The notes under the pieces were generated by a model. The model was not told the DNA's origin and made no database searches. It worked only from the letters and a program-made list of their open reading frames with translations. Positions 8,447 to 15,880 of a stretch of DNA of 64,000 nucleotides are shown piece after piece; the stretch's first letter is position 1, and each line of letters opens with the position of its first letter. The translations under genes were made by a program, and so were the position numbers. This DNA comes from Deferribacteres bacterium (lineage in GTDB: Bacteria > Zhuqueibacterota > Zhuqueibacteria > Zhuqueibacterales > Geothermadaptataceae): NCBI GenBank assembly GCA_020633675.1, contig JACKDE010000003.1, positions 372,001 to 436,000 on the forward strand, in the 5' to 3' direction.

Positions 8447-10282
8447 ATGTTTCGTCAAATCTTCGATACAAATAATCCGTTGAAAACAGCGCTGGCCGCG
8501 TTGCTGCTGGCACTTTCTGCCTTGCCAGGAACAGTATCAGCACAAAACCTTGTCAGTCGTGCGGATCAGCTCGATGCCTACCACGCACGCAGAGATTCGC
8601 TGATCGATTTTTATGCACACAACGTCAAAGCGGATGATCTAACCCGTGGAGGCTATATCGATATCGCCTCCAAGCTCTATCGCGGTATCGATATGGACTG
8701 GGTCGAAGCTCGTCTCGACTCATTGATGCAGGATCCCCGCGGCGATATGTTCTGGATGTACCCCTTCATTACAGTCACTTACGTTGGCCGCGACAAGCTG
8801 TCCGATACCTACAAAAAGAAAATGCGCGACATGTGGCGCACCTACATGCCCTACCGCGGTGACACCGAAAACCATTGGGCGATGTACTATACCGCCATGT
8901 ATTTGATCACGCAGATGTATCCCGATGAACCTGGCGAAGCCTGGTTTAACGGCAAGTCATCCAGGGAAAACCATGAAGAAGCGCGCGAATATCTGATCGA
9001 ATGGATGGATATTGCTACAACCATTGGCCAGGGCGAATATGACAGCCCGGACTACTTTGGCGTATTTGTCCTGCCAATGGCGCAACTCTATGCCTGGGCA
9101 GAGGATCCGGAAATGCAGCGCCGAGGTCGAATGATGCTCGAGTGGATTCTCGCTGATTTCGCTGTCGAAAATCTGCACGGATTATACACCGGCGCACACA
9201 GCCGCACCTACCCTCCCCAGGTTAAAGAGCAATGGAAGGTCACATCAACCAGCTTTGCCTGGCTGATTTTCGGCAATACGCCGTTTTACCCGACAGGTTA
9301 CGCAGCCATCCTCGCCTATAGCGGCTTTGAATTACCGGAAATTATCTATCATATTGGTACCGATCGCTCACAACCCTATGTGCACCGCGAGAAAAAACGG
9401 ACCCGTCATCGCATTCGCTACAGCGATGTGAAAAACGCGCCAGTGTACAAATACACATACATGCGCCCGGAGTATTCGATCGGTTCGAGCCAGGGCGGGC
9501 TGCTGCAACCGATTCAGCAGCACACCTGGGACATTACCTGGGATGTCGATGATCCGCGCGGCAAACACAACACCTTTTTTACCATTCATCCTTATTCATC
9601 CCCAACCGAACTCGGCATGTATTTCGCCGAGCATCTCGGCATGATCACCGAGCTGGTAGTGCGCTCGAAAACCACCTACGATTCCTGGGACAAATGGACC
9701 GGTGGCTCGCCGTATGAGCAGGTTTTTCAGCACAAAGATGTGGTGATCTCTTTGACAGACATTCCGGAAGGACAGAAATTTCCGCACTTTGATGGATTGT
9801 TTTCGAAAGATTTGTCAGCACGTGAAGATGATGCATCAGGTTGGATTTTCGCGCAAGGCGGCGATGCGATGATCGCCTGCTACCCGCTGGCGCCGTACGA
9901 GTGGATGCAGGAAGAAGACGGTACCTGGCGTATGCACAGCAAAAGCCTGAAAAATGGTGCGGTAGTGCAGGTTGCGCCCGCGTCGCAGTTTGAGTCTTTC
10001 GAAGCGTTTAAAAAAGCAGTCCGCGCCTTGCCACTGCAAACAAAAACTTCGCCCAAAGCACAGGTCAGCTTCACAACACTCGCCGGTGAAAAATTGCAAT
10101 TCGCCTATGACGACACTCCGACCGTCAATGGGACGCCGGTCGATTATAACAACTGGCCACTTTTCGAAGGCCCGTTTCTCAATGCCGAAGTCGGCAGCCG
10201 CAAGCTGACGATGAGCTACGGTCAACTGCGCCGCGTACTCGACTTCAACACCCTGACAATCACCGATTCGGTGGTGGAATAA
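8447..10282 (+). CDS. Secreted protein of unknown function, possible polysaccharide lyase or hydrolase
   Basis: A 611-aa protein with a signal peptide (hydrophobic core LKTALAALLLALSALPG, cleavage near VSAQN). No family is recognised with certainty. The first ~300 residues look helical with many Trp/Tyr (ENHWAMYYTAMYL, EYDSPDYFGVFVLPMAQLYAW), and the rest looks beta-rich, which would fit the toroid-plus-beta-sandwich layout of several polysaccharide lyases. HSRTYPP and RPEYSIGSSQGG are possible catalytic loops. The ATG at 8447, with GAGG upstream, is preferred to 8378, which would put the palindrome at 8376-8391 into the coding sequence. Gene context argues for a role in polymer degradation. 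Confidence 0.8.
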   Translation: MFRQIFDTNNPLKTALAALLLALSALPGTVSAQNLVSRADQLDAYHARRDSLIDFYAHNVKADDLTRGGYIDIASKLYRGIDMDWVEARLDSLMQDPRGDMFWMYPFITVTYVGRDKLSDTYKKKMRDMWRTYMPYRGDTENHWAMYYTAMYLITQMYPDEPGEAWFNGKSSRENHEEAREYLIEWMDIATTIGQGEYDSPDYFGVFVLPMAQLYAWAEDPEMQRRGRMMLEWILADFAVENLHGLYTGAHSRTYPPQVKEQWKVTSTSFAWLIFGNTPFYPTGYAAILAYSGFELPEIIYHIGTDRSQPYVHREKKRTRHRIRYSDVKNAPVYKYTYMRPEYSIGSSQGGLLQPIQQHTWDITWDVDDPRGKHNTFFTIHPYSSPTELGMYFAEHLGMITELVVRSKTTYDSWDKWTGGSPYEQVFQHKDVVISLTDIPEGQKFPHFDGLFSKDLSAREDDASGWIFAQGGDAMIACYPLAPYEWMQEEDGTWRMHSKSLKNGAVVQVAPASQFESFEAFKKAVRALPLQTKTSPKAQVSFTTLAGEKLQFAYDDTPTVNGTPVDYNNWPLFEGPFLNAEVGSRKLTMSYGQLRRVLDFNTLTITDSVVE

Positions 10283-10326
10283 AAAGGCGTACAAGGCTTG
10301 CCTGGTACAAAATGATTATCCTGACC

Positions 10327-10354
10327 GCAGGGGCATGGCGCGCCACGCCCCTGC
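10327..10354. repeat. GGCGCGCC-centred hairpin repeat
   Basis: An inverted repeat with arms GCAGGGGC and GCCCCTGC around a TGGCGCGCCA core; only G-T type mismatches break the symmetry. It shares the core with the palindrome at 8376-8391, so the two intergenic gaps around the 611-aa gene each hold one copy. It lies just upstream of the RraA-like gene. Confidence 0.6.
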
Positions 10355-10388
10355 CAAATTACGTCCAACCAAAATCCGGAAACGAACC

Positions 10389-11060
10389 ATGCAAAATCTC
10401 AATTGGCCTGAAATTGCCGAACGCTACAGCCGTCTTTACAGCGCACTCATTTACGACACTTTGGAAGAGTTCGGTTACCCGGATCAGGCACTCTCCGCCG
10501 CGCTCAAGCCGATTGAACAGGGCATGAAAGTCGCGGGGCCGGCCTTTACGGTGCGCGGCAGCAACAATCCCAGTCGTGAGAAGAAGGAAACCGGCCTTGA
10601 AATGATCGAAACGCTTTGGCCTGGTTGTGTGTGCGTCTATGATACTGGCAACGATTATGTCGCGGCGCATTGGGGCGAAATCACCAGCACGGCAGCTCGC
10701 GGGCAAGGTTGTGTTGGCACGGTTATCGATGGTGGCGTACGCGATTCGACCTATGTCATCGGCATGGGCTACCCGGTTTTTGCGCGCTACCAAACGCCCG
10801 TTGAAGCATTCGGCCGCTTCGAGATTATCGAATGGGAAAAGCCGATCAATCTCGCCGGCGCGACTTCCCACCGCGTCGCCATTCATCCGGGTGATTACGT
10901 GTTCGGCGACCTCGATGGGGTGATGATTGTGCCTGCCGATTTGACGATGAAGGTGCTGGAAGAAGCCGAAAAACGATTTGAGATCGAAACGCACGTTCGC
11001 GAGGCACTCAAAGCAGGTGGTAAGCCGCTGGAAGTCTTTCGCAAATTCGGCGTTTTTTAG
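10389..11060 (+). CDS. RraA-family protein, probable 4-hydroxy-2-oxo-acid aldolase
   Basis: A 223-aa member of the RraA/HMG-CHA aldolase family. The conserved metal/substrate motif is seen in GTVIDGGVRDSTYV (Arg-Asp) near residue 115, and GDLDGVMIVP is the typical later signature. Members with these residues are divalent-metal class II aldolases that cleave 4-hydroxy-2-oxo acids to pyruvate; others only regulate RNase E. The start at 10389 is chosen because the in-frame ATG at 10335 lies inside the hairpin repeat. Its place directly before a glucarate dehydratase-like gene suggests cleavage of the dehydratase product, a deoxy-keto-aldarate, taking the part usually played by GarL. That substrate is an inference. 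Confidence 0.82.
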   Translation: MQNLNWPEIAERYSRLYSALIYDTLEEFGYPDQALSAALKPIEQGMKVAGPAFTVRGSNNPSREKKETGLEMIETLWPGCVCVYDTGNDYVAAHWGEITSTAARGQGCVGTVIDGGVRDSTYVIGMGYPVFARYQTPVEAFGRFEIIEWEKPINLAGATSHRVAIHPGDYVFGDLDGVMIVPADLTMKVLEEAEKRFEIETHVREALKAGGKPLEVFRKFGVF

Positions 11061-11076
11061 CGTTAGAACCGATCAA

Positions 11077-11150
11077 CAAAGTTTACAGGATTTCAATAAA
11101 CTATTCCATCTTCAAGATTTTATCCCGCAAAACGTGTAATTCCTGTCAAC
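11077..11150. repeat. Degenerate intergenic inverted repeat
   Basis: Left part GTTTACAGGATTT and right part GTAATTCCTGTCAAC form an imperfect inverted pair about 45 bases apart, in the gap between the RraA-like and dehydratase genes. It resembles decayed copies of the ACAGGAT/ATCCTGT-type intergenic repeats and may be related to the perfect hairpin at 28281-28326. Weak evidence. Confidence 0.3.
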
Positions 11151-11177
11151 AACATTCACCCCAACAGCAGAAAAACC

Positions 11178-12371
11178 ATGAAAATCACAAATGTCAAAGC
11201 ACGCACTGTTTTCATCCCCATCGAAGCGCCATTGCGTCATTCCTACGGCTCACCGAATGGTTTTGTGCGCTCGATTATCGAAATAGAGACCGACGAGGAC
11301 ATTACCGGCCTTGGCGAGACTTTTGGCTGGATCACCGACGCTTCGCTGGCCACCATCCGCGACCTGATTATCGGCGAAGATCCGTTCAATCTTGAAAAAA
11401 TCCGTGTGCAAATCAGTCAACGCGGCTACTTGTCACGCCAGCCATTGCTGCTCGCACCAATCGAATTTGCCTGCTACGACATTCAGGGCAAAGCCATCGG
11501 CAAGCCGGTTTATCAACTGCTGGGCGGCAAGGTGCGCGAGCGTGTGCCGCTCTCTGCATACCTTTTTTATCGCTATCCCGATGCGAGCGGCGAAGGCGAA
11601 GTCACCACTCCCGAGCAGATGGTGGCGCACACCAAAGATTTGGTGCAAAAATATGGCTTCAGTGCACTCAAACTCAAAGGCGGCGTTTTCGATCCGGAGC
11701 ACGAATTCCAAACCATCGTTGCTTTGCGTGATCAATTCGGCCCCGAGTATAAATTGCGCTTCGATCCGAACGCCATTTGGGCGCCGTCCACCGCAATCCG
11801 CATCGGCGAAAAATTGCGCCATTATGATTTGGAATATTACGAGGACCCAGCCTGGGGATTGAACGCGATGGCCAATGTTCGCAGCCGTGTGGCGATGCCG
11901 CTAGCCACAAATATGAGTGTGATTGAGTTCGAGCAGCTCGGTCCTGCCGTAGCCATGGGCGCGATCGACGTGATTTTAAGCGATCCATGGTATTACGGCG
12001 GCCTGCTGCATACCAAATATCTCGACATGATGTGCAAAACCTTCGGCCTGGCAGTGGGTATGCACAGCGGTACCGAGTTCGGCGTCGGCCTGACGGCTAT
12101 GCTGCACGTCGCTTCCACTATGCCGAACCTTGTGCATGCCATCGACTCGCATTATCACCACATGGTGGACGACATCATTGAAGGCGGCAAGTTGCAATAC
12201 AAAGATGGCTGCATGGCCCCTCGCGATGAGCCCGGCTTTGGTGTTTCGCTCGACGAGGACAAAATGAACAAATACGAAGAGCTGTTCAAAAAACGCCAGC
12301 AAGCGGCAGATTGGTGGTATCCGCCAGATCCGCAGCGTCCGAAATGGTTCCCCATCGTGCCGAGTTGGTGA
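11178..12371 (+). CDS. Enolase-superfamily dehydratase, glucarate dehydratase-like
   Basis: A 397-aa mandelate racemase/muconate lactonising enzyme superfamily protein. The Lys-x-Lys motif is in SALKLKGG near residue 165. Metal ligands are readable as RFDPNA (Asp), YYEDPAWG (Glu) and LATNMSV (Asn); Asn as third ligand is the hallmark of the glucarate dehydratase subgroup. The partner His-Asp dyad is supplied by VILSDPW (Asp) and GMHSGTEFG (His). The reaction would be loss of water from D-glucarate or a related aldarate to a deoxy-keto-aldarate. The next gene upstream (RraA-like aldolase) and the uronate dehydrogenase-like gene at the window start complete an oxidative uronate route. Confidence 0.88.
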   Translation: MKITNVKARTVFIPIEAPLRHSYGSPNGFVRSIIEIETDEDITGLGETFGWITDASLATIRDLIIGEDPFNLEKIRVQISQRGYLSRQPLLLAPIEFACYDIQGKAIGKPVYQLLGGKVRERVPLSAYLFYRYPDASGEGEVTTPEQMVAHTKDLVQKYGFSALKLKGGVFDPEHEFQTIVALRDQFGPEYKLRFDPNAIWAPSTAIRIGEKLRHYDLEYYEDPAWGLNAMANVRSRVAMPLATNMSVIEFEQLGPAVAMGAIDVILSDPWYYGGLLHTKYLDMMCKTFGLAVGMHSGTEFGVGLTAMLHVASTMPNLVHAIDSHYHHMVDDIIEGGKLQYKDGCMAPRDEPGFGVSLDEDKMNKYEELFKKRQQAADWWYPPDPQRPKWFPIVPSW

Positions 12372-12490
12372 TATTGGCAATTAACCGCATAGAGCGCGGT
12401 GTTCGCGGAGAAAAGCAACTCTGCGTTCAGGGCGATCTCTGCGATTTAAAATTATCATTCGCGAACATTCGCTTCATTCGTGGCAAAAAA
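12372..12490. repeat. Relic intergenic repeats upstream of the SDR gene
   Basis: This gap contains a GTTCGCGGAGAAAAG...CTCTGCGATTTAAAATT block followed by ATTCGCGAACATTCGCTTCA and TTCGTGGC. Both resemble short non-coding repeats found dispersed between genes in many bacterial genomes (recognised from memory, not searched). A similar CTCTGCG...GCGGTTTAAAATT block is at about 37336-37373. Confidence 0.35.
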
Positions 12491-13258
12491 ATGTCAAAAC
12501 TCAAAAATAAAGTCGCTATCATAACCGGTGCTGCCAGCGGCATCGGCAGGGCAGCAGCGCAATTATTTGCGCAGGAAGGCGCGGCCGTAGTGGTCGCGGA
12601 TGTGCAGGAAAAGCAGGGCCAGCAAGTGGTGCAGGATATTCAGGCAGCCGGCGGCCGGGCTTTGTTCGTCCGCACCGATGTCACAATCGAAGCCGATGCT
12701 GAAAATCTGATCGAGAAAACGCTATCGGCTTTTGCTGCGCTCGATATTGCGTACAACAATGCCGGCTACGAGCACGTTGAAGACGCCCACACGCTGGCGG
12801 CAGAACACTGGCAGCGTCAAATCGAGATCAATCTGACCGGCACGTTTTATGTCTGCAAGCATGCCTTACAGCACTTCCTGAAAGTTGGCAGGGGCGTGAT
12901 TTTGAACACCGCTTCGATCAGCGGTTTTCTGCCCAGCCCCAAACGGCCGGCCTACAACGCAGCCAAAGGAGGCGTCATCATGCTGACCCGCAATATCGCA
13001 TATGAATACGGCTCGAAAGGTGTGCGTGCCAATGTCATCTGCCCTGGCATCACCCTCACCGGTATGACCGAAGGCACGGTGACTTCTGATGAAGTTTTAG
13101 CCCAGGCCAGCCGCTGTGCGGTGCTCAACCGCATTGCCCAACCACTCGAGATTGCCAGGCCCGCCCTGTTTCTGGTCTCCGATGATGCTTCGTTTGTCAC
13201 CGGCACGTCTCTTTTCGTCGACGGCGGAATGAGTCTCGGGGGCTTTCGGTCGGGGTGA
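12491..13258 (+). CDS. SDR family oxidoreductase
   Basis: A 255-aa classical short-chain dehydrogenase. The cofactor motif ITGAASGIG is near residue 12, NNAG near residue 90, and the catalytic Ser and Tyr-x3-Lys lie in NTASISGF and YNAAKG. The C-terminus GTSLFVDGGMS is typical of the family. The start at 12491 directly follows a purine run (GGCAAAAAA); upstream in-frame starts would translate the relic repeats. As the last gene of the sugar-acid cluster it probably oxidises or reduces a sugar, sugar acid or derived semialdehyde. Confidence 0.85.
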   Translation: MSKLKNKVAIITGAASGIGRAAAQLFAQEGAAVVVADVQEKQGQQVVQDIQAAGGRALFVRTDVTIEADAENLIEKTLSAFAALDIAYNNAGYEHVEDAHTLAAEHWQRQIEINLTGTFYVCKHALQHFLKVGRGVILNTASISGFLPSPKRPAYNAAKGGVIMLTRNIAYEYGSKGVRANVICPGITLTGMTEGTVTSDEVLAQASRCAVLNRIAQPLEIARPALFLVSDDASFVTGTSLFVDGGMSLGGFRSG

Positions 13259-13332
13259 GGTTTGCTTTTAATTTCTGCGAAAGCAAGCTATCTTGAGCAC
13301 AAACTTACAGCAATTTGCTCGAAAGGAAGCCT

Positions 13333-14040
13333 ATGTTCGCACGCATCAAAGATGGCCGCGCCGATTTGGTGTTCGACTGGCTGGCGCAAGGCCATGCCGC
13401 CACCGCCAGTGATGAAAATGGCGTCGCGCTCATCAAATGGTGCGCCTATTATGGCGATGTCAGCGCCGTCCGATATTTGCTCGCAAACGGCGAATCGCTC
13501 GACACCCTCGGCCCCAATTTCGACCTCAACGGCGCGGTTTTTCACGGCCACTGGCAATTGTGCCAGTTCTTGCTCGAAAACGGAGCGGACGCCAACCGCC
13601 CCTTACCCGACAGCAACGAAACGCCCCTGCATGCCGCACTCACCGGCTCGAATCATCCGGCCTTCGAACACATCATCGCGTTGCTGCTCGCTCACGGTGC
13701 TGATCCCAATCGTGCCACCACACCGGGCGTGGAGACCGGCAGTTTCATGCGCGACAGTCGCACCAAAGGCGAAACACCACTGCATCGCGCCGCCGCTTTT
13801 GGCAGCGCAGCAAGCATGCAAATGCTGCTCGACGCCGGCGCACAAATCGATGCCAAAGACGCCAATGGCGACTCGCCGCTGTCGTGGGCAAGCTGGCACA
13901 ACCGCCCGGCCAGCATTTTGCGAAAATTGTGTTATGGGGAGTTCTCGCTGCATCCCGACTACCGTTCACCGACGCAGGAAACCGTGCAGTGGAACGCGAT
14001 GGCCGCCAACTTGCTCGGCAAGCCACATTTGGGGGAGTAG
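13333..14040 (+). CDS. Ankyrin repeat protein
   Basis: A 235-aa protein made almost entirely of ankyrin repeats. Typical turns are readable: ETPLHAALTG, LLLAHGADPN, ETPLHRAAAFG, MLLDAGAQIDAKDANGDSPL. No signal peptide is seen, so it is probably a cytoplasmic protein-binding scaffold. The ATG at 13333 follows AAAGGA; a TTG at 13315 is less likely. It converges on the Wzi-like gene, with an inverted repeat between them starting at its stop codon. Ligand unknown. Confidence 0.85.
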   Translation: MFARIKDGRADLVFDWLAQGHAATASDENGVALIKWCAYYGDVSAVRYLLANGESLDTLGPNFDLNGAVFHGHWQLCQFLLENGADANRPLPDSNETPLHAALTGSNHPAFEHIIALLLAHGADPNRATTPGVETGSFMRDSRTKGETPLHRAAAFGSAASMQMLLDAGAQIDAKDANGDSPLSWASWHNRPASILRKLCYGEFSLHPDYRSPTQETVQWNAMAANLLGKPHLGE

Positions 14041-14108
14041 GTGTTTAGGCTGTAGGTTGTTAGGTTATTGAGAAGCATCTTCACCTAACAGCCTAAAACC
14101 TAAACACC
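14040..14108. repeat. Inverted repeat between convergent genes
   Basis: Arms at 14040-14065 and 14083-14108 (26 nt each, 3 mismatches) enclose a 17-nt loop; arm motifs include GTGTTTAGGCTGTAGG and CCTAAACACC. It sits exactly between convergent genes and could act as a bidirectional transcription terminator. The motif CCTACAGCCTATAGCCTA of the same type recurs at about 15853-15875. Confidence 0.65.
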
Positions 14109-14121
14109 TTCAGCCTGTCTT

Positions 14122-15798
14122 CTACCAATTCACATCCAAATAAAAACGTGCATAGCGTTCCCAGCGGTTATCGCCAGCGATGAAAACCGTATTTTTACGC
14201 TTGCGTATAGTGATCTCAAAGCCGCTAAAAACATCACGCTTCATTTGATGGTCGAGTGCAATATGCCAGTCATGGAAGGTTTCGATGGTGCCGCGCAGGT
14301 AGCCTTTGGCTTCACCATTTTCCGGGCGGTGAGCCGTAAAAATATCACCATTGCCATTTCGTGTCCGGCTGTACGACAATTGCCAGCGGGCATCGCGCAG
14401 TGGCTGCCAGGTCAGGCTTGTGCGCCAGCGCTCGGCGTTCGGTCCGATGGCTGCGCCAAGGCTTTGGCCATAGTGGGCATACATATTCAGCGTGTCGTGG
14501 TGGGTATAAACGAACGGATCGATGCGGGTAAAGTCGCCCGACAGCTCGACGGTTTTGAGCCCAAAAGCCTGAGCCCAATGCACGCCTGCCAAATAAGCCA
14601 GCTTGTTGCCCCAATAGGTGCCGAGCGATTTGTCGAAGGAGAAATCATCCAGAAAAATCTCACCGAAAGCACGCACACCAGGCGTCACAAACGCGTTCCA
14701 GTCGAAGCCGAGCGTATTGTTGTCTTTGTCGCCAAGCTGATGTTCGATGATATGATACGGCACCAACGGATTGAGATAGCCCGGCTCGAGGCCGCGCCCG
14801 GCGTAAATCACGGTTTCGTACACGCCAAGATGAAGCCACGTACTGGCAAGGTAGTCCAGCCGGTGTCCTGCCAAATAACGCTGATCGCCAATGCCCTGTA
14901 ATTTGGCATGAAATGAGCTGAAGCGAAAGCGCTGGAAGTCGAGACTGAGCTGAAGTAAATCCATCGGCTCGTTGGCGTCGGAAAGAGCCAACTGCGCGCC
15001 CAGTTGGCTGCCCCAGGCGATGGTGTTGCGGCCAAGCAGCACACCGAATCGGCCAAAACGCGCGCTGGCATAGCCGGTTGCCTGATCGTTAAATGCGGTG
15101 CTGCCGACCACCGAGCGAATCTGGCCATTGTCGGCATTGAAATTTTCATTAAGATCGTCTTCGCCGAGAATGGCCGTGTTGCGTGCCTGCAAATCGAAGA
15201 AAAAATGCTCACTGAAGCGACCACGAATCGCACCCGACACCAATGTCTCCGAGATATTTTCAGCATCGATTTCGAAGCGGTTGCGGCTAAAGCGCACGGT
15301 CTGCTGCACGCGCGCATCGGCAAAGATCTGCGCTTCGCCTTCCTCATAGCGGTACAAATGAATTTCGCTATTCGGCGCTGCTGCCTCGCCGATATTCGGA
15401 TCTCGAAATTCGGCTAAAAATTGAGCCAGCAATTGCTGGTCGGCTTTCGAAAGCCGCTCGCGATGGCCACCGATCTGCCGCAAAAGCGAAAGCGCTGCCG
15501 AGCGCCTGATCGGCCGTACGCGCATTTGATAGCTATCGAACAGTTGCAGCGTTTCAGCTTTTTGCAAAAAGGTATAGACGCGATGGTTGAGCGGCACCGT
15601 GGTGTGCTGGGCCTGGGCGAATAGCGGCAGGAAGACTAAAACAACCAATGGTAAAGCGGATTTTTTATTCCCCCTTTGAAGTGGGGCATGGGGATATTTG
15701 GGTAGCTCCTTCTTATCAGACCGCCTCCAACATCCCCCTAAATCCCCCTTCGAAGGGGGATTTTTTCGTGTTGATTTTCTCAAATTCGTCCATCTCAT
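14122..15798 (-). CDS. Outer-membrane beta-barrel protein, capsule assembly Wzi-like
   Basis: A 558-aa reading frame whose mature part matches the Wzi-type barrel family: the start TTVPLNHRVYTFLQKAE after the signal peptide, then many alternating aromatic/hydrophobic strands and a terminal strand ending FYLDVNW. Wzi-like proteins sit in the outer membrane and help anchor surface polysaccharide. The N-terminus is odd: between a basic start and the hydrophobic signal core (ALPLVVLVFLPLF, cleavage at AQAQ) lie about 33 codons read from a palindromic repeat. Removing that repeat restores a normal signal peptide from a different ATG at 15793. The start at 15798 is the only ATG now in frame; real translation initiation is uncertain. 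Confidence 0.8.
   Translation of the reverse strand: MRWTNLRKSTRKNPPSKGDLGGCWRRSDKKELPKYPHAPLQRGNKKSALPLVVLVFLPLFAQAQHTTVPLNHRVYTFLQKAETLQLFDSYQMRVRPIRRSAALSLLRQIGGHRERLSKADQQLLAQFLAEFRDPNIGEAAAPNSEIHLYRYEEGEAQIFADARVQQTVRFSRNRFEIDAENISETLVSGAIRGRFSEHFFFDLQARNTAILGEDDLNENFNADNGQIRSVVGSTAFNDQATGYASARFGRFGVLLGRNTIAWGSQLGAQLALSDANEPMDLLQLSLDFQRFRFSSFHAKLQGIGDQRYLAGHRLDYLASTWLHLGVYETVIYAGRGLEPGYLNPLVPYHIIEHQLGDKDNNTLGFDWNAFVTPGVRAFGEIFLDDFSFDKSLGTYWGNKLAYLAGVHWAQAFGLKTVELSGDFTRIDPFVYTHHDTLNMYAHYGQSLGAAIGPNAERWRTSLTWQPLRDARWQLSYSRTRNGNGDIFTAHRPENGEAKGYLRGTIETFHDWHIALDHQMKRDVFSGFEITIRKRKNTVFIAGDNRWERYARFYLDVNW
15658..15766. repeat. Palindromic repeat inserted in the Wzi-like gene's signal-peptide region
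   Basis: Identical 9-bp copies of GGATTTTTT (plus strand) at 15658-15666 and 15758-15766 are exactly 100 bp apart and enclose a C/G-rich palindromic element. Its ends are imperfect inverted repeats (ATTCCCCCTTTGAAG against AATCCCCCTTCGAAG), and it includes the perfect 22-bp palindrome at 15741-15762. This is the picture expected from insertion with target duplication into the 5' end of the gene, although the element's own ends share part of the 9-bp sequence, so the exact duplication length is uncertain. Confidence 0.7.
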
Positions 15799-15842
15799 TT
15801 TAATTGATCATTCAAATTTCGTTTTTTGCCTACATCACCCGC

Positions 15843-15880
15843 TAAAAACCAAAACACCTACAGCCTATAGCCTACCTCAC
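15843..15880. repeat. Second copy of the CCTACAGCCTATAGCC-type repeat
   Basis: ACACCTACAGCCTATAGCCT lies between the Wzi-like and radical SAM genes. It resembles the arms of the inverted repeat at 14040-14108, so the Wzi-like gene is bracketed by members of the same short repeat family. Confidence 0.45.

Noticed and set aside
10335..10388. Upstream start for the RraA-like gene
   Set aside because: The 18 extra codons are read from the GGCGCGCC hairpin repeat and do not resemble the family N-terminus.
1..13258. Classical Bacteroidetes polysaccharide utilisation locus
   Set aside because: No SusC/SusD-like genes, and no hybrid two-component or anti-sigma regulator is present; it is a catabolic cluster without the defining transporter pair.
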